Origin: Maribacter orientalis
Lineage (GTDB): Bacteria; Bacteroidota; Bacteroidia; Flavobacteriales; Flavobacteriaceae
Assembly: GCF_900109345.1 (NCBI RefSeq)
Contig: NZ_FNZN01000012.1
Span: forward strand, 33,636 to 97,635
Length of the DNA stretch: 64,000 nt
Direction of reading: 5' to 3'
Notes under the pieces: model-generated
The model's database searches: none
What the model was told of the DNA's origin: nothing
The model's input: only the letters and a program-made list of their open reading frames with translations
In this document: positions 35,593 to 45,800 of the stretch, piece after piece
Layout: the number at the start of each line of letters is the position of its first letter
Position numbering within the stretch: position 1 is the stretch's first letter
Position numbers and translations under genes: made by a program

Positions 35593-38500
35593 ATGAATCA
35601 AAAACTAGATTTCAAATCTGTAAAATCCAAAGGACGGTTTTCTATCCTCATTAATGGATTTTTATTGATTTTAGCATGTATTTGCACCCAAAACATGGTC
35701 GCAAATGAAAAATTAGACATTATAGATGATGTTAATCTTAATTTGGCACAATCTACAGTTACAGGAACAATTTCAGATGAAACGGGGCCATTACCTGGCG
35801 CAAGTGTTTTGGTAAAAGGAACAACCAATGGAACACAAACTGATTTTGACGGAAATTATACTATAGAAGCTCCAGGTGATGCTACTTTGGTTATTAGCTA
35901 CATTGGTTACAAAACGCAAGAGGTAGCGGTTGATGGAAACAATAACATCAACGTAATCTTAATAGAGGATGCCAGTAGATTAGACGAGGTGGTGGTTACA
36001 GGCTATGGCACTCAAGCCAAAAAAGATTTAACCGGTGCAGTTTCCGTCGTAGATGTTGATGAGCTTTTAGCTACACCTGCTACAACGTTTGCACAGCAAT
36101 TACAAGGTAGAGCTGCTGGTGTAAGTATCATTAACGATGCAAGACCAGGTGGTGAAGCTACCGTTCGTATTCGTGGTTTTGGAACTGTGGGCAATAACGA
36201 CCCACTATATATTATTGACGGCGTGCCAACACAGGCGCAGGCCAACTTAAACCCTAATGATATAGAATCAATGCAGATTCTTAAAGATGCTTCCGCTGCC
36301 TCTATTTATGGATCTAGAGCTGGTAACGGAGTTATTATTATTACCACTAAAAAAGGTAAAATGGGTGCTCCGAAAATTACATATGACACTTATTATGGTA
36401 CACAGACAGCTGCTAATGATGTAGAAGCTTTGAATGCGCGTGAATTAGGGCAATATTTATATTTGGCCGATTTATATGCTGGTAAAACCCCTGGTCATGG
36501 ACAGTATACCTTTGGCGCAAATGGAGAAGTGACTATACCAGATTATGTTTTTCCTAGTGGTGCAAATGAGGGCGATGCGGGTACTAGCGCAGACCTTTAT
36601 GCTTTAGAAGAAGGGAATATTTATGCCATTACACGTTCAGCAGACACTAATTGGTGGAAAGCGGTTACACAATCGGCTCCAATACAAAGTCATAATATTA
36701 ATGCATCTGGTGCAACTGAAAAAGCAAGGTATTCTTTTTCTTTAGGATATTTTTCAGCTGACTATATTACCAAATTCACCAGTTATGATAGAATTTCTTT
36801 ACGTGCAAATACCGAATTCAAAGGCTTAAATGACAAGCTTACCATAGGAGAGAATTTTACAGCATCCTTTGACAATCAAAAAGGACAGTTTACCAATGAT
36901 GAAGAGCAAAATGCTGTTTCCGCAGGGTATAAGCACCATCCATTATTACCTATTTATGACATAGCCGGTAACTTTGCAGGTAGTAGAGGTGCCAACTTAG
37001 GAAATAACTTTAATCCTTATGCCTCTTTAAAGAGAAATGAAGATGATAGAGTTTTCCGATTAAGATTATTAGGTAATGTTTTTACCAATTATGAAATCAC
37101 ACCTGAATTAAGTGTTAGGTCCAGTTTCGGTGTTGATGTACGAGGATTGAGACAAAGAGATTTAGGGCGACCTCAACCAGAATATGTAGAAGGTAACTTT
37201 ATCAATAGTTCAAATGCAAGAGAAGAATATGAATATCAATGGACTTGGACAAATACTATAAATTATTCGAAGACCTTCAATGAGGTTCACAACTTTTCTG
37301 CTTATGTGGGTGTAGAGTCTATTCAACAATTTGAAGAGCGTTTTGGAGCCGGGCGTCAGCGTTTCGCATTCGAAACTGCCAACATTCTTAGTTATTTAGA
37401 CTTAGGTAATGCAACTACAGCATCTAATTACGGTTATGTAGAACAAGATTATTCACTTTGGTCACAATTTGGAAAAATAAATTATGACTATGCAGGAAAA
37501 TACCTTGCTGGGGTTACACTTCGTAATGATTCCTCTTCTAGATTTCAATCGGCAGCACGTAGTGCATTATTTCCTGCATTTAGTTTAGGTTGGAGAATGT
37601 CTGATGAGAATTTCTTAAAAGATGTTAGCTGGATAAATGATATGAAACTAAGATATGGTTGGGGAAAAACTGGTAACCAACAAATTGGGGACTACAACGC
37701 CTTTACCACGTTTCGTTCAGATATTGGCACAGGAGGCTATCCTATTGACGGTAATACAGGGTCACCTACAATAGGATTTTCAACCAGAGCTTTTGGTAAC
37801 CCAAATGCAAAATGGGAAACTACAACTTCTAATAACATTGGTTTAGATTTAGTAATGTTCGACAACAAAGTTAATTTCAATTTAGATGTGTGGGATCGTG
37901 TTACTACAGATATGTTATTTCAAGTTCCTGTTACCTATACTGCAGGTCAAGCAGATGAGCCACGATTTAATGTAGGTGGAGTAACCAATAAAGGTATTGA
38001 TATTAGTTTGGGCTACAGTGATAAAAAAGGTGATTTTGGATATAGCATTAATACGAACCTTTCGCAGTATACCAACAACGTTGATCAATTAAGCGAAAGC
38101 GCAGATACTAGATTTTTTGGAAATTCAAGAAGAGTACCGGCACTAACGGTCACTCAGGCAGGTTCCCCATTATCCTCCTTTTATGGATTCAAAACCGTAG
38201 GTATTTTTCAGTCGCAAGCTGAAGCAGATGCATGGCCAGAATATGGCGATTACAATGCTCCTGGTAAATTAAAGGTGGCAGATATTAATAATGACGGTGT
38301 AATAAATGATGATGACCGTACTGTAATTGGTAATCCTCATCCGGATTTTACCTATGGTATCAATCTAGACTTTTCATATAAGAACTTAGCGCTAAATATA
38401 TTTGGTAATGGTTCTCAAGGTAATGACATTTATAACTACGTTCGTTATTTTGCAGATTTCAACACCTTTCAAGGAAACCGATCAAGAAGAGCGTTGTATA

Positions 38501-38877
38501 ATGCTTGGCAACCGTCAAATCCAACTGCTCCTGTAAGCCAATGGGTTGCTGCAAATCCTAATGCTACAGTTCCAATTATGGATGCAAATGATCAAATTAG
38601 CAGTAGACCATCCTCTTATTTTATTGAAGATGGTAGTTTCTTTAGAATCAAGAATGTACAATTAACATATAGCTTTACCGATGAGGTACTTTCTAATATT
38701 GGTGGTATTTCTAGAGCATCGATATACATTCAAGGTCAAAACTTGGCTACGTTTACTAAATACACAGGTTTAAATCCTGAAGTTCAAACAGGGAACAATA
38801 CAAACCTTGGTTATGACGGTGGGTTCTTACCAGTTTCAAGAACCTTCTTAATGGGTCTTAATATTACTTTAAACTAA
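35593..38877 (+). CDS. SusC/RagA-type TonB-linked outer-membrane importer (second copy)
   Basis: 1094 residues. The signal peptide (to about 38) and leader MNQKLDFKSVKSKGRFS mirror the copy at 22863. A carboxypeptidase-regulatory-like domain spans 55-127, LDEVVVTGYGTQAKKDLTGAV marks the SusC plug start, and IRIRGFGTVG and DASAASIYGSRAGNGVI follow before the barrel. No STN domain. The barrel differs clearly from the first copy, so the two importers probably take different ligands. It is followed 23 bases later by its susD. Confidence 0.95.
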   Translation: MNQKLDFKSVKSKGRFSILINGFLLILACICTQNMVANEKLDIIDDVNLNLAQSTVTGTISDETGPLPGASVLVKGTTNGTQTDFDGNYTIEAPGDATLVISYIGYKTQEVAVDGNNNINVILIEDASRLDEVVVTGYGTQAKKDLTGAVSVVDVDELLATPATTFAQQLQGRAAGVSIINDARPGGEATVRIRGFGTVGNNDPLYIIDGVPTQAQANLNPNDIESMQILKDASAASIYGSRAGNGVIIITTKKGKMGAPKITYDTYYGTQTAANDVEALNARELGQYLYLADLYAGKTPGHGQYTFGANGEVTIPDYVFPSGANEGDAGTSADLYALEEGNIYAITRSADTNWWKAVTQSAPIQSHNINASGATEKARYSFSLGYFSADYITKFTSYDRISLRANTEFKGLNDKLTIGENFTASFDNQKGQFTNDEEQNAVSAGYKHHPLLPIYDIAGNFAGSRGANLGNNFNPYASLKRNEDDRVFRLRLLGNVFTNYEITPELSVRSSFGVDVRGLRQRDLGRPQPEYVEGNFINSSNAREEYEYQWTWTNTINYSKTFNEVHNFSAYVGVESIQQFEERFGAGRQRFAFETANILSYLDLGNATTASNYGYVEQDYSLWSQFGKINYDYAGKYLAGVTLRNDSSSRFQSAARSALFPAFSLGWRMSDENFLKDVSWINDMKLRYGWGKTGNQQIGDYNAFTTFRSDIGTGGYPIDGNTGSPTIGFSTRAFGNPNAKWETTTSNNIGLDLVMFDNKVNFNLDVWDRVTTDMLFQVPVTYTAGQADEPRFNVGGVTNKGIDISLGYSDKKGDFGYSINTNLSQYTNNVDQLSESADTRFFGNSRRVPALTVTQAGSPLSSFYGFKTVGIFQSQAEADAWPEYGDYNAPGKLKVADINNDGVINDDDRTVIGNPHPDFTYGINLDFSYKNLALNIFGNGSQGNDIYNYVRYFADFNTFQGNRSRRALYNAWQPSNPTAPVSQWVAANPNATVPIMDANDQISSRPSSYFIEDGSFFRIKNVQLTYSFTDEVLSNIGGISRASIYIQGQNLATFTKYTGLNPEVQTGNNTNLGYDGGFLPVSRTFLMGLNITLN

Positions 38878-38900
38878 TTCAAATGCAAACAATACATATC

Positions 38901-40655
38901 ATGAAAAAGAGAAAATTAATATTCACAGCATGTCTCACCGCACTGGTATTTATAACCGGGTGTAGTGATGAATTTTTGACACGTGAACCTCAAGGCAGTT
39001 TCAGTGAAGGAGATGTTGCAACCGCTGATGGGGTCGAAGGACTTCTTATTGGAGCTTATACAATGGTACCAGGTGGTGGCCTTGAAGGGCAAACTTGGCA
39101 TAATGATATTCACAGTTGGGTTTTCAATATAGCTTCTGATGATGCCTTAAAGGGAACCGACGCAGGTGATCAACCAGAGCAATCATTTATTGAAGCGTAC
39201 GATTTTCAATCGTTCAATATCCATATTAGAGATAAATGGAGAGGTCTTTACAAAGGTGTTGCAGCAACAAATATTGTTTTGACTACCCTAGCAGAAGTAG
39301 AGGATATTAGTGACGAAAGAAGAGCACAAATTACTGCCGAGGCAAGATTTCTTAGAGGTCTCTTCCATATGGAAGCTAGAAAAATGTGGAGAATGCCAAC
39401 GTATATCAGTGATGAGAATTTTGCTCTTAACGATTTACAAAGCACAAAAATACCTAACGATAGGGAAATTTGGCCATTAATTGAGGCCGATTTAGCCGCA
39501 GCAGCAGCTGTTTTACCTGCAACCCAAGGAGATGTTGGAAGACCAACAAGTTGGGCAGCTAAAGCATTTTTAGGTAAAGCCAAAATATATCAAGGATTTG
39601 ATGCCAATGGTAGCCCTAATCTTGCCAAAATGGGTGAGGCTAAAGTAATATTTGACGATATTATTAATAATGGTCCTTTTCAATTGATGGATAAATTTGA
39701 GGACAATTTTAAAGTAGCCACCCGTAACAATACAGAATCAATTTTTGAAGTTCAGTATGCTATTAGTAGCGCTGCAGATGGCGCATCTAATAGAGGTATC
39801 GGTTTAGCACACCCGTATACTGATCCATGGGGTTGCTGTGGATTTTATCAAGCTTCTCAGAACCTTGTAAATGCTTATAAAACTGAAGATGGATTACCTA
39901 TGTTAGACACTTTCAATGATGCTAACGTTTCTTTTGATACAGATCCAGTTACCACATTGTCTACCTATACCGGTACATTAGATCCAAGATTAGATCATTC
40001 AGTTGGTCGCCCTGGAATATTATACAAAGGGTTTAAAATTTATCAAACGGATTTTGTACGTGATCTTTCATATGCCGGGCCATATTTCTCTATGAAGCAC
40101 GTTGCTGAACCAGAAGCTTTTGGTCAAGGTGGTTGGGGAAACCTTTCTGCAAACAATTACAGAATCATGAGATTGGATATGATTTATTTATGGTTGGCCG
40201 AGGCCGAAGTTGAATTAGGTGATTTAGAAAGAGCCAGAACTTTGGTTAACGAAATTCGTACTAGAGCAGCTAACCCAGAAGGCTTTGTGCCATTAGCGAC
40301 CCAAGGTACAGATCGTAACGACTTTACAATAGAAGCAGGCACACCTGCAGCAAATTATGATATCGCTACATACGATACTGCTTGGACAGATCCTGTAACT
40401 GCTAGAAAAGCAGTACGTTTTGAAACACGTTTAGAATTTGCTTTAGAAGGTCACAGATTCTTTGACTTACAGCGTTGGGGTATCGCTGCTGAAACACTTA
40501 ATGCGTATATCGCCAGTGAATCTCAGCAAAGAATTTACTTACAAGGAAGGTCTTTTGTAGCTGGAAAAAATGAATTCTTCCCTATTCCGATAGAGGCAAT
40601 CGATAGATCGGCAATTGAAGGTCAACCAACCATAACACAAGATCCTGCTTATTAA
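38901..40655 (+). CDS. SusD/RagB family surface ligand-binding lipoprotein (second copy)
   Basis: 584 residues from ATG 38901; an ATG at 38883 is in frame but would add six residues in front of a clean signal peptide (MKKRKLIFTACLTALVFITG), so the later start is preferred. The lipidated Cys21 is followed by SDEF, a surface-export type signal. SusD features are ITAEARFLRGLFHMEARKMW, YRIMRLDMIYLWLAEAEVEL and RFETRLEFALEGHRFFDLQRWG with NEFFPIPIEAID at the end. It pairs with the importer at 35593. A hairpin terminator follows. Confidence 0.94.
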   Translation: MKKRKLIFTACLTALVFITGCSDEFLTREPQGSFSEGDVATADGVEGLLIGAYTMVPGGGLEGQTWHNDIHSWVFNIASDDALKGTDAGDQPEQSFIEAYDFQSFNIHIRDKWRGLYKGVAATNIVLTTLAEVEDISDERRAQITAEARFLRGLFHMEARKMWRMPTYISDENFALNDLQSTKIPNDREIWPLIEADLAAAAAVLPATQGDVGRPTSWAAKAFLGKAKIYQGFDANGSPNLAKMGEAKVIFDDIINNGPFQLMDKFEDNFKVATRNNTESIFEVQYAISSAADGASNRGIGLAHPYTDPWGCCGFYQASQNLVNAYKTEDGLPMLDTFNDANVSFDTDPVTTLSTYTGTLDPRLDHSVGRPGILYKGFKIYQTDFVRDLSYAGPYFSMKHVAEPEAFGQGGWGNLSANNYRIMRLDMIYLWLAEAEVELGDLERARTLVNEIRTRAANPEGFVPLATQGTDRNDFTIEAGTPAANYDIATYDTAWTDPVTARKAVRFETRLEFALEGHRFFDLQRWGIAAETLNAYIASESQQRIYLQGRSFVAGKNEFFPIPIEAIDRSAIEGQPTITQDPAY

Positions 40656-40687
40656 GAATTTAAGTTTGTTAATTATTTGTTAGTTGA

Positions 40688-40724
40688 AGAGAGGTTGAAA
40701 TTTAATTTCATCCTCTCTTTTTTT
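40688..40724 (+). terminator. Rho-independent terminator after the second susCD pair
   Basis: A 14-bp stem with one mismatch (40688-40701 with 40705-40718, outer part AGAGAGG/CCTCTCT), a three-base loop and a T-run to 40724, lying 33 bases past the susD stop and just before the convergent cytochrome gene. Confidence 0.8.
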
Positions 40725-40746
40725 ACTTAAATATTTTACAACTATT

Positions 40747-41955
40747 CTAATTATAAATACCTATTAGGTGAGTTCTTATATAAACAGGTATTTCTTCGGA
40801 ATCATTTTCCAACTTTAACTTCATTACCTCAGAAGGCACTAAAGGCATATGACAAGAAACACAATTCTGCTGGTTATCATGAATATGGTTCTCAGTTATA
40901 CGATTAACTTTATTTGAATCGTGGCAAGTCAAACACTTCGAATTAAAAGTATTCATTTCTGCTCTTTGATTTTTATGAGGGTCGTGACACGTTAAACAGT
41001 CCATTTTTGGGGAGTTTACAAAACACTCACTCTCACTTAAAAGTCCCATTTGATTACCATGTACATCTAATTTTATTTTAGAATTTACATTTTTATAATT
41101 TTTTGAATACAGAGACAATGTGTCACCAGCTAGAAATGAAAAAGGATTACCTTTTACGTGTTGCCCCTGCAAGCCAGAGTGGCAAACTGCACAAGCATCA
41201 AGTCTTTGTTGTCTAGAATACGATTCATAGTTATCAACGAATTCACCCTTTATTGCTTCTGGATTTTTACGATGATAGATAACATGCTTTTCAGATGGCC
41301 CATGACAACGTTGACAGTCAATACCCAAAATCATTTTAGAACGGTCATAAGAATTTCCAATTCCAGATTCACTTTTATTCTTCGCAAAAGTTACGTGACA
41401 TTTTAGACAATTATCATCAACCTTTCTGTTAAGTGAATAGTCTGGGAAATTTGGACTATTGACCCATGAACTAGTAGGTTGAAAATATGAGGCTTGTAAC
41501 TGTATTAAATCCTCATCTTGCCAACTAAGATAGCTTTGACCCTTAACCCCAGAGCCAACGACAATATCTATCTTAGATTTAGTTGTACTGACGTCTCCAA
41601 ACTTTGGTTGTGATACCTGAAAATATTCATTATTTTCCTCTAACATTTTAAGTTTAACTCCTTTTAAATTCAATTCATTAGAATCTACCTTAAAACTCCC
41701 TTTAATATGTTCCTTTTCTGCAGTTGATGATGTATTAAAATGTGCGGTTTTTATATGAGAATTGTAAATATCTGCATGACATTCCATGCAAGTTTCTGAG
41801 GCTACAAAATTAGAACCGTTGTAATGTGTAGCTATAATTTCGGGCTCAATATATTTTGAGGTTTTAATTGAATTATTAAAATACCAAATTCCATATATCA
41901 GCAATAAGCTTAGAATTAAAAAAATGATGTATTTTAAATTAATCTTATTGTTCAT
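40747..41955 (-). CDS. Membrane-anchored multihaem c-type cytochrome (seven CxxCH)
   Basis: 402 residues from the ATG at 41955. A more upstream in-frame start (42000) would overlap the esterase gene and precede the anchor, so it is rejected. One N-terminal membrane segment (MNNKINLKYIIFLILSLLLI) anchors a periplasmic domain with seven haem-binding motifs: CMECH, CLKCH, CQRCH, CAVCH, CLTCH, CLTCH and CVSCH. Spacing and the motifs LTCHDPH and VSCHMP resemble cytochrome c554-type electron-transfer proteins. No catalytic partner gene is adjacent; it lies 14 bases downstream of the esterase, likely in one transcript. Confidence 0.88.
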   Translation of the reverse strand: MNNKINLKYIIFLILSLLLIYGIWYFNNSIKTSKYIEPEIIATHYNGSNFVASETCMECHADIYNSHIKTAHFNTSSTAEKEHIKGSFKVDSNELNLKGVKLKMLEENNEYFQVSQPKFGDVSTTKSKIDIVVGSGVKGQSYLSWQDEDLIQLQASYFQPTSSWVNSPNFPDYSLNRKVDDNCLKCHVTFAKNKSESGIGNSYDRSKMILGIDCQRCHGPSEKHVIYHRKNPEAIKGEFVDNYESYSRQQRLDACAVCHSGLQGQHVKGNPFSFLAGDTLSLYSKNYKNVNSKIKLDVHGNQMGLLSESECFVNSPKMDCLTCHDPHKNQRAEMNTFNSKCLTCHDSNKVNRITENHIHDNQQNCVSCHMPLVPSEVMKLKLENDSEEIPVYIRTHLIGIYN

Positions 41956-41969
41956 ACCATTTAAAGCTA

Positions 41970-42686
41970 CTACTCTTTTAATTCTTGATTCATAAACCAA
42001 TCATATAATGCCTCAGTTTCATATGCTTTGACCCATGCACTATGCCCTACATTCGGGTACTTTGTAAATATAACCTCATAGCCCATTTCCTGAAGCTTAG
42101 CAACCATTGTTTCAGATTCTTCAATAGGAATCGACTTATCTTTTTCGCCATGAAAAACCCAAATAGGCATTTGCTTATTGATCCATGATGCATAAGGTAA
42201 AGGTGTCATTCCGCAAACTACCGCCATAGCTGCAAATGTTTCTGGATATTGCACGGCCATTTCCCAAGCTGCTCCACCACCTCTACTTAAACCCGTTAAG
42301 TAAATTCTATTTTCATCGACGCGATTCGCTCCGACAATAGAATCTAATAATTGTTTAACAGCTCTAGTATTCCACCATTTTTTCGCATTAGGGTTTTGCG
42401 GTGCGAGTATTAAAAATGGAAATTTTTTCCCCTGAACAATTAATTTTGGAGGACCATTTCGCTTAACCGTAATTAAACTATCCCCAGATTCACCACCACC
42501 GTGTAGAAACAATAGAATCGGAAACTTCTTATCAGGCTCTTCAAGGTAATCTTCGGGGTAATATAGGTAATAGGCAAGATTCTCCTTTACATTGGTTTCC
42601 ATTTCTGAATCTACGAGAACGGGCTTCACTTGAGAAGCACAACTCTGAAAAATAACCACTAAAATAAAATAGAAAATATACTTCAT
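41970..42686 (-). CDS. Alpha/beta-hydrolase lipoprotein (CE1/prolyl-oligopeptidase-like esterase)
   Basis: 238 residues from ATG 42686. A lipobox (VIFQSC, Cys16) marks it as a lipoprotein. The oxyanion region LLFLHGGGESGD, the nucleophile elbow TGLSRGGGA with the catalytic Ser, an acid in HGEKDKSIPI and the histidine in PNVGHSAW complete a hydrolase triad. Related enzymes are feruloyl/acetyl-xylan esterases and depolymerases, so action on an ester substituent of a polysaccharide is possible, but the substrate is unknown. It is the first gene of a two-gene unit with the multihaem cytochrome. Confidence 0.87.
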   Translation of the reverse strand: MKYIFYFILVVIFQSCASQVKPVLVDSEMETNVKENLAYYLYYPEDYLEEPDKKFPILLFLHGGGESGDSLITVKRNGPPKLIVQGKKFPFLILAPQNPNAKKWWNTRAVKQLLDSIVGANRVDENRIYLTGLSRGGGAAWEMAVQYPETFAAMAVVCGMTPLPYASWINKQMPIWVFHGEKDKSIPIEESETMVAKLQEMGYEVIFTKYPNVGHSAWVKAYETEALYDWFMNQELKE

Positions 42687-42709
42687 CAACGATAGCTCTG
42701 TTTGTCTAT

Positions 42710-42717
42710 CAAATGTA
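42710..42717 (-). promoter_or_regulatory. Minus-7 box of the esterase-cytochrome promoter
   Basis: On the minus strand TACATTTG (42717-42710) fits TAnnTTTG and lies 23 bases before the ATG at 42686. No clear minus-33 element. Confidence 0.4.
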
Positions 42718-42791
42718 CCTAAAAAGGATTGTTTTTAAAGTGTAATACAATTTGAGCTTTCAATTTTAGACTACCAATTCTATTAAAAGCG

Positions 42792-42818
42792 AAAGGAGAT
42801 ACAATTCGTATCTCCTTT
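42792..42818 (-). terminator. Terminator-like hairpin after the giant adhesin gene
   Basis: An 11-bp perfect stem (42792-42802 with 42808-42818, GGAGATAC/GTATCTCC core) and loop AATTC, about 17 bases past the stop codon. On the minus strand the following bases are only moderately T-rich (TTTCGCTTTT). Confidence 0.6.
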
Positions 42819-42835
42819 TTTGTAATTAACTATGT

Positions 42836-45800
42836 TTATCTATACAAAGTAAAATGACCTACGTATCGTATTTCATTACTATTGGCATTTACAACATACC
42901 AGTAATCTCCTGTGGGCACTTCTTTACCTTCATAAGTACCATCCCAACCGCTTACTTCATCTAAGATAGCTACTACCCTACCATAACGGTCGTAAATTTT
43001 AACATTTACACCAGCAAAGAGTTCTCTGTTTTTAGGAGACCATATGTCGTTTAAATTATCACCATCGGGCGTAAAGAAATTAGGAAACTCTAACATGCCT
43101 GTAAATTCGAAAGGTACGCTTAGCTCTAAAACACATCCCCTAGCATCAACTACCCTAACATTGACCATACCACTTTCATTGGTAGTAAATGTTGTTTCTT
43201 CACCATAAGATTCTCCATTGAAGAAAAATTCATAGTCACCATAACCACCTGCAGCAAAAGCTACCACCTCATTAGGTCCGGTTTTATCTACAACCAAACT
43301 TAAAGGCTCGTAACCGTCAATACTGAACTCTACACTATTTGTACAACCATTTTCATGATAAATATACACGATATGATCACCAGCGGGTAAATCTCCCCAT
43401 ACGTACTGGTCCGTAGCATTAGCGGTAATAGCATCCGTGGGATCTATTGGATCAAGAGCAAACATTAACTCAGACAACAAGTTATTATGTGCCAATTGTA
43501 TCGTTGTTGTACTGGTTGGAAAAATACCCTCACAACCATATTGAACCTGTGGTTCTGCCGTTAAGTCAACTCCGATATCTATGGTAAACAGTTCTGAAGC
43601 CGTACACAGATTAACATCTTGAATGTAAATAACATAAGAGGCACCTCCTTGTAAATTTTCAATAATTTCACCTGTATAAGGTGCAAATGTAGCCGTACCC
43701 GTTTCATCTACAGGATCAACCATTTCAATTTTATACTCAAAGTAAGGAGTAGGAATTACCGTTACATCATTAAACGGAGTACCACCGATAACATCAAAAA
43801 CTACAGTACCATTATTAGCACCAATACATAGCTCTGGAGTGGTCTCAATATTTATAACCTGTATCTGATTAGGTTCTTCTACAGTAATAAAATCCTTTTC
43901 AAAACAACCATTGTCATCTTTTATCAAAATCTCGTAAGTACCAGCAGCAAGTTCATCAAAAGTATAGGTTCCAGGATTATCGGAATCACTAAAGAACTCA
44001 TTAAAATTAGGTGCGATAGCAAATTGAATCAATCCTTCACCACCTGCACTTACAGAAACAGTTATAGTACCGTCTTCTTCTCCATTACAAGTAACATTGG
44101 TTGGTATAGCATCAAAAATAATAGGATCGGGTCTAATAATTTCAAAAGGACCGGCAATATCCATACACGTGGCGCCACTGGTTACAGCAATGTAATATGA
44201 GGTTCCCTCAGGAAGTCCTTCAAATGTTCCATTATCTTGGGGACCTCTAATAACCGTTGCCGTTGAAGCAGGGTTAAAGGCATCTACCGGGTCTCCTTCA
44301 TACAGATAAAATAAATCTTCACCCACACCACCGTTTACAAATGACTCAATTCTACCGTCTAATTCAGAAGCACAAGAAATATCATCTGGCAAATTCGGTA
44401 ATAAAGTAATGCCTGTCGCATTGGTCATGGTAATACCATTAGAGCGTATTGCTGGACAAGCTCCTGCAGAGTTCACCTTTCTTACATCAAATTGATATGT
44501 TATTCCCTCAACACCTGAAATAGTAACTGAATTTCCAGTCATAGGTATATATGTTCCAAGAGTTACTCCATTTTCTACCCTCAAGTATTCATAAGTAAAT
44601 AATGGGTCCGGATTTTCAACGGTCATTCTCATTTCTCCGTCGCCTCCACAACCAGGAACCCTTGTCTGTACTAATACAGGTTGAATTGGTGGTGGTGGAT
44701 CCACGAAATAAGCATCGGTTACAAATGAACATCCAAAACTAGAAGATACCTCTATTGCATACCAACCAGAACTGATAAACCCACCACTGTCACCAATGAA
44801 AGTAGGAGTATTTTGCAATCCACTTTCAGATATTATATCCGTGTTATTATTACTATTCAAGTATAATAAAGTGTAATTATAACCAGCACCTGCAAAACCG
44901 CCACTTGCACCAGCTATAGCTGTAATTTCATCCCCAGAAGTTACGTCATACGCTTCTAGAACTGCATTATTACCATTAGGGCAGTCAAGACTTTGTGGCT
45001 CTCTAATACCAGCAATAATTTGTGGAACCTCTGCCAATTCTATTTCAAATGTATTTGTACAGCCTTCAATATCTCTAATCTCTACCTCATAGAACCCAAA
45101 AGATAGACCCGTAAATTCGCTATCACTTGAGAATGGAGCAATTTCAGTAGTATAACTAGAACCGCTATCGGTACTCATTAACAACCTAAATTCATAAGGT
45201 GTAGTATCCCAACCACCAGCTCCTGTTGCATTTATTTCGCCAGTATCATTGGTACAACTTACATTACCTATAGATTCAGCGGTTACTTGAAGTGGACCGT
45301 TCGGAGTTCTAATATTGGCAACATTACTTGTCGCAGAACAAAACGGCATACCTGTTGAAACGATATCTACTATTAAGTTACCTCCTGGCAAGTTTTCTAT
45401 ACGAGCTTCATCGCCATTAACATCAGGATAATTATTAGTATCAAAACTACCTGAAGCCAAAAGAGTAGATTTTGTAACATCGCTAGCTTCATAAACTGCA
45501 TAATCAAAAGCACCTGTGTAATTACCTACAGTTATGAATAACGCCCCATCATTGCCTGGCACTGCACAACTTACAGGCTTGGCCTCACTGATCAATACAG
45601 TAGGAGCTTCCGGTGTATTCACCGTATGCACTGGCATAGGGTATGTACAACCCACAGCATTATCCGTTATTTCAAATAAATAATCACCTACATCAGGTAA
45701 GTAAACATCAACGTAATTATTACCTGGAGAATTAGTATAAGAAGGAACGGAAGAAACCGATACTGTATTCACAGTAAAATCATTAGTTCCACTAACTTGT

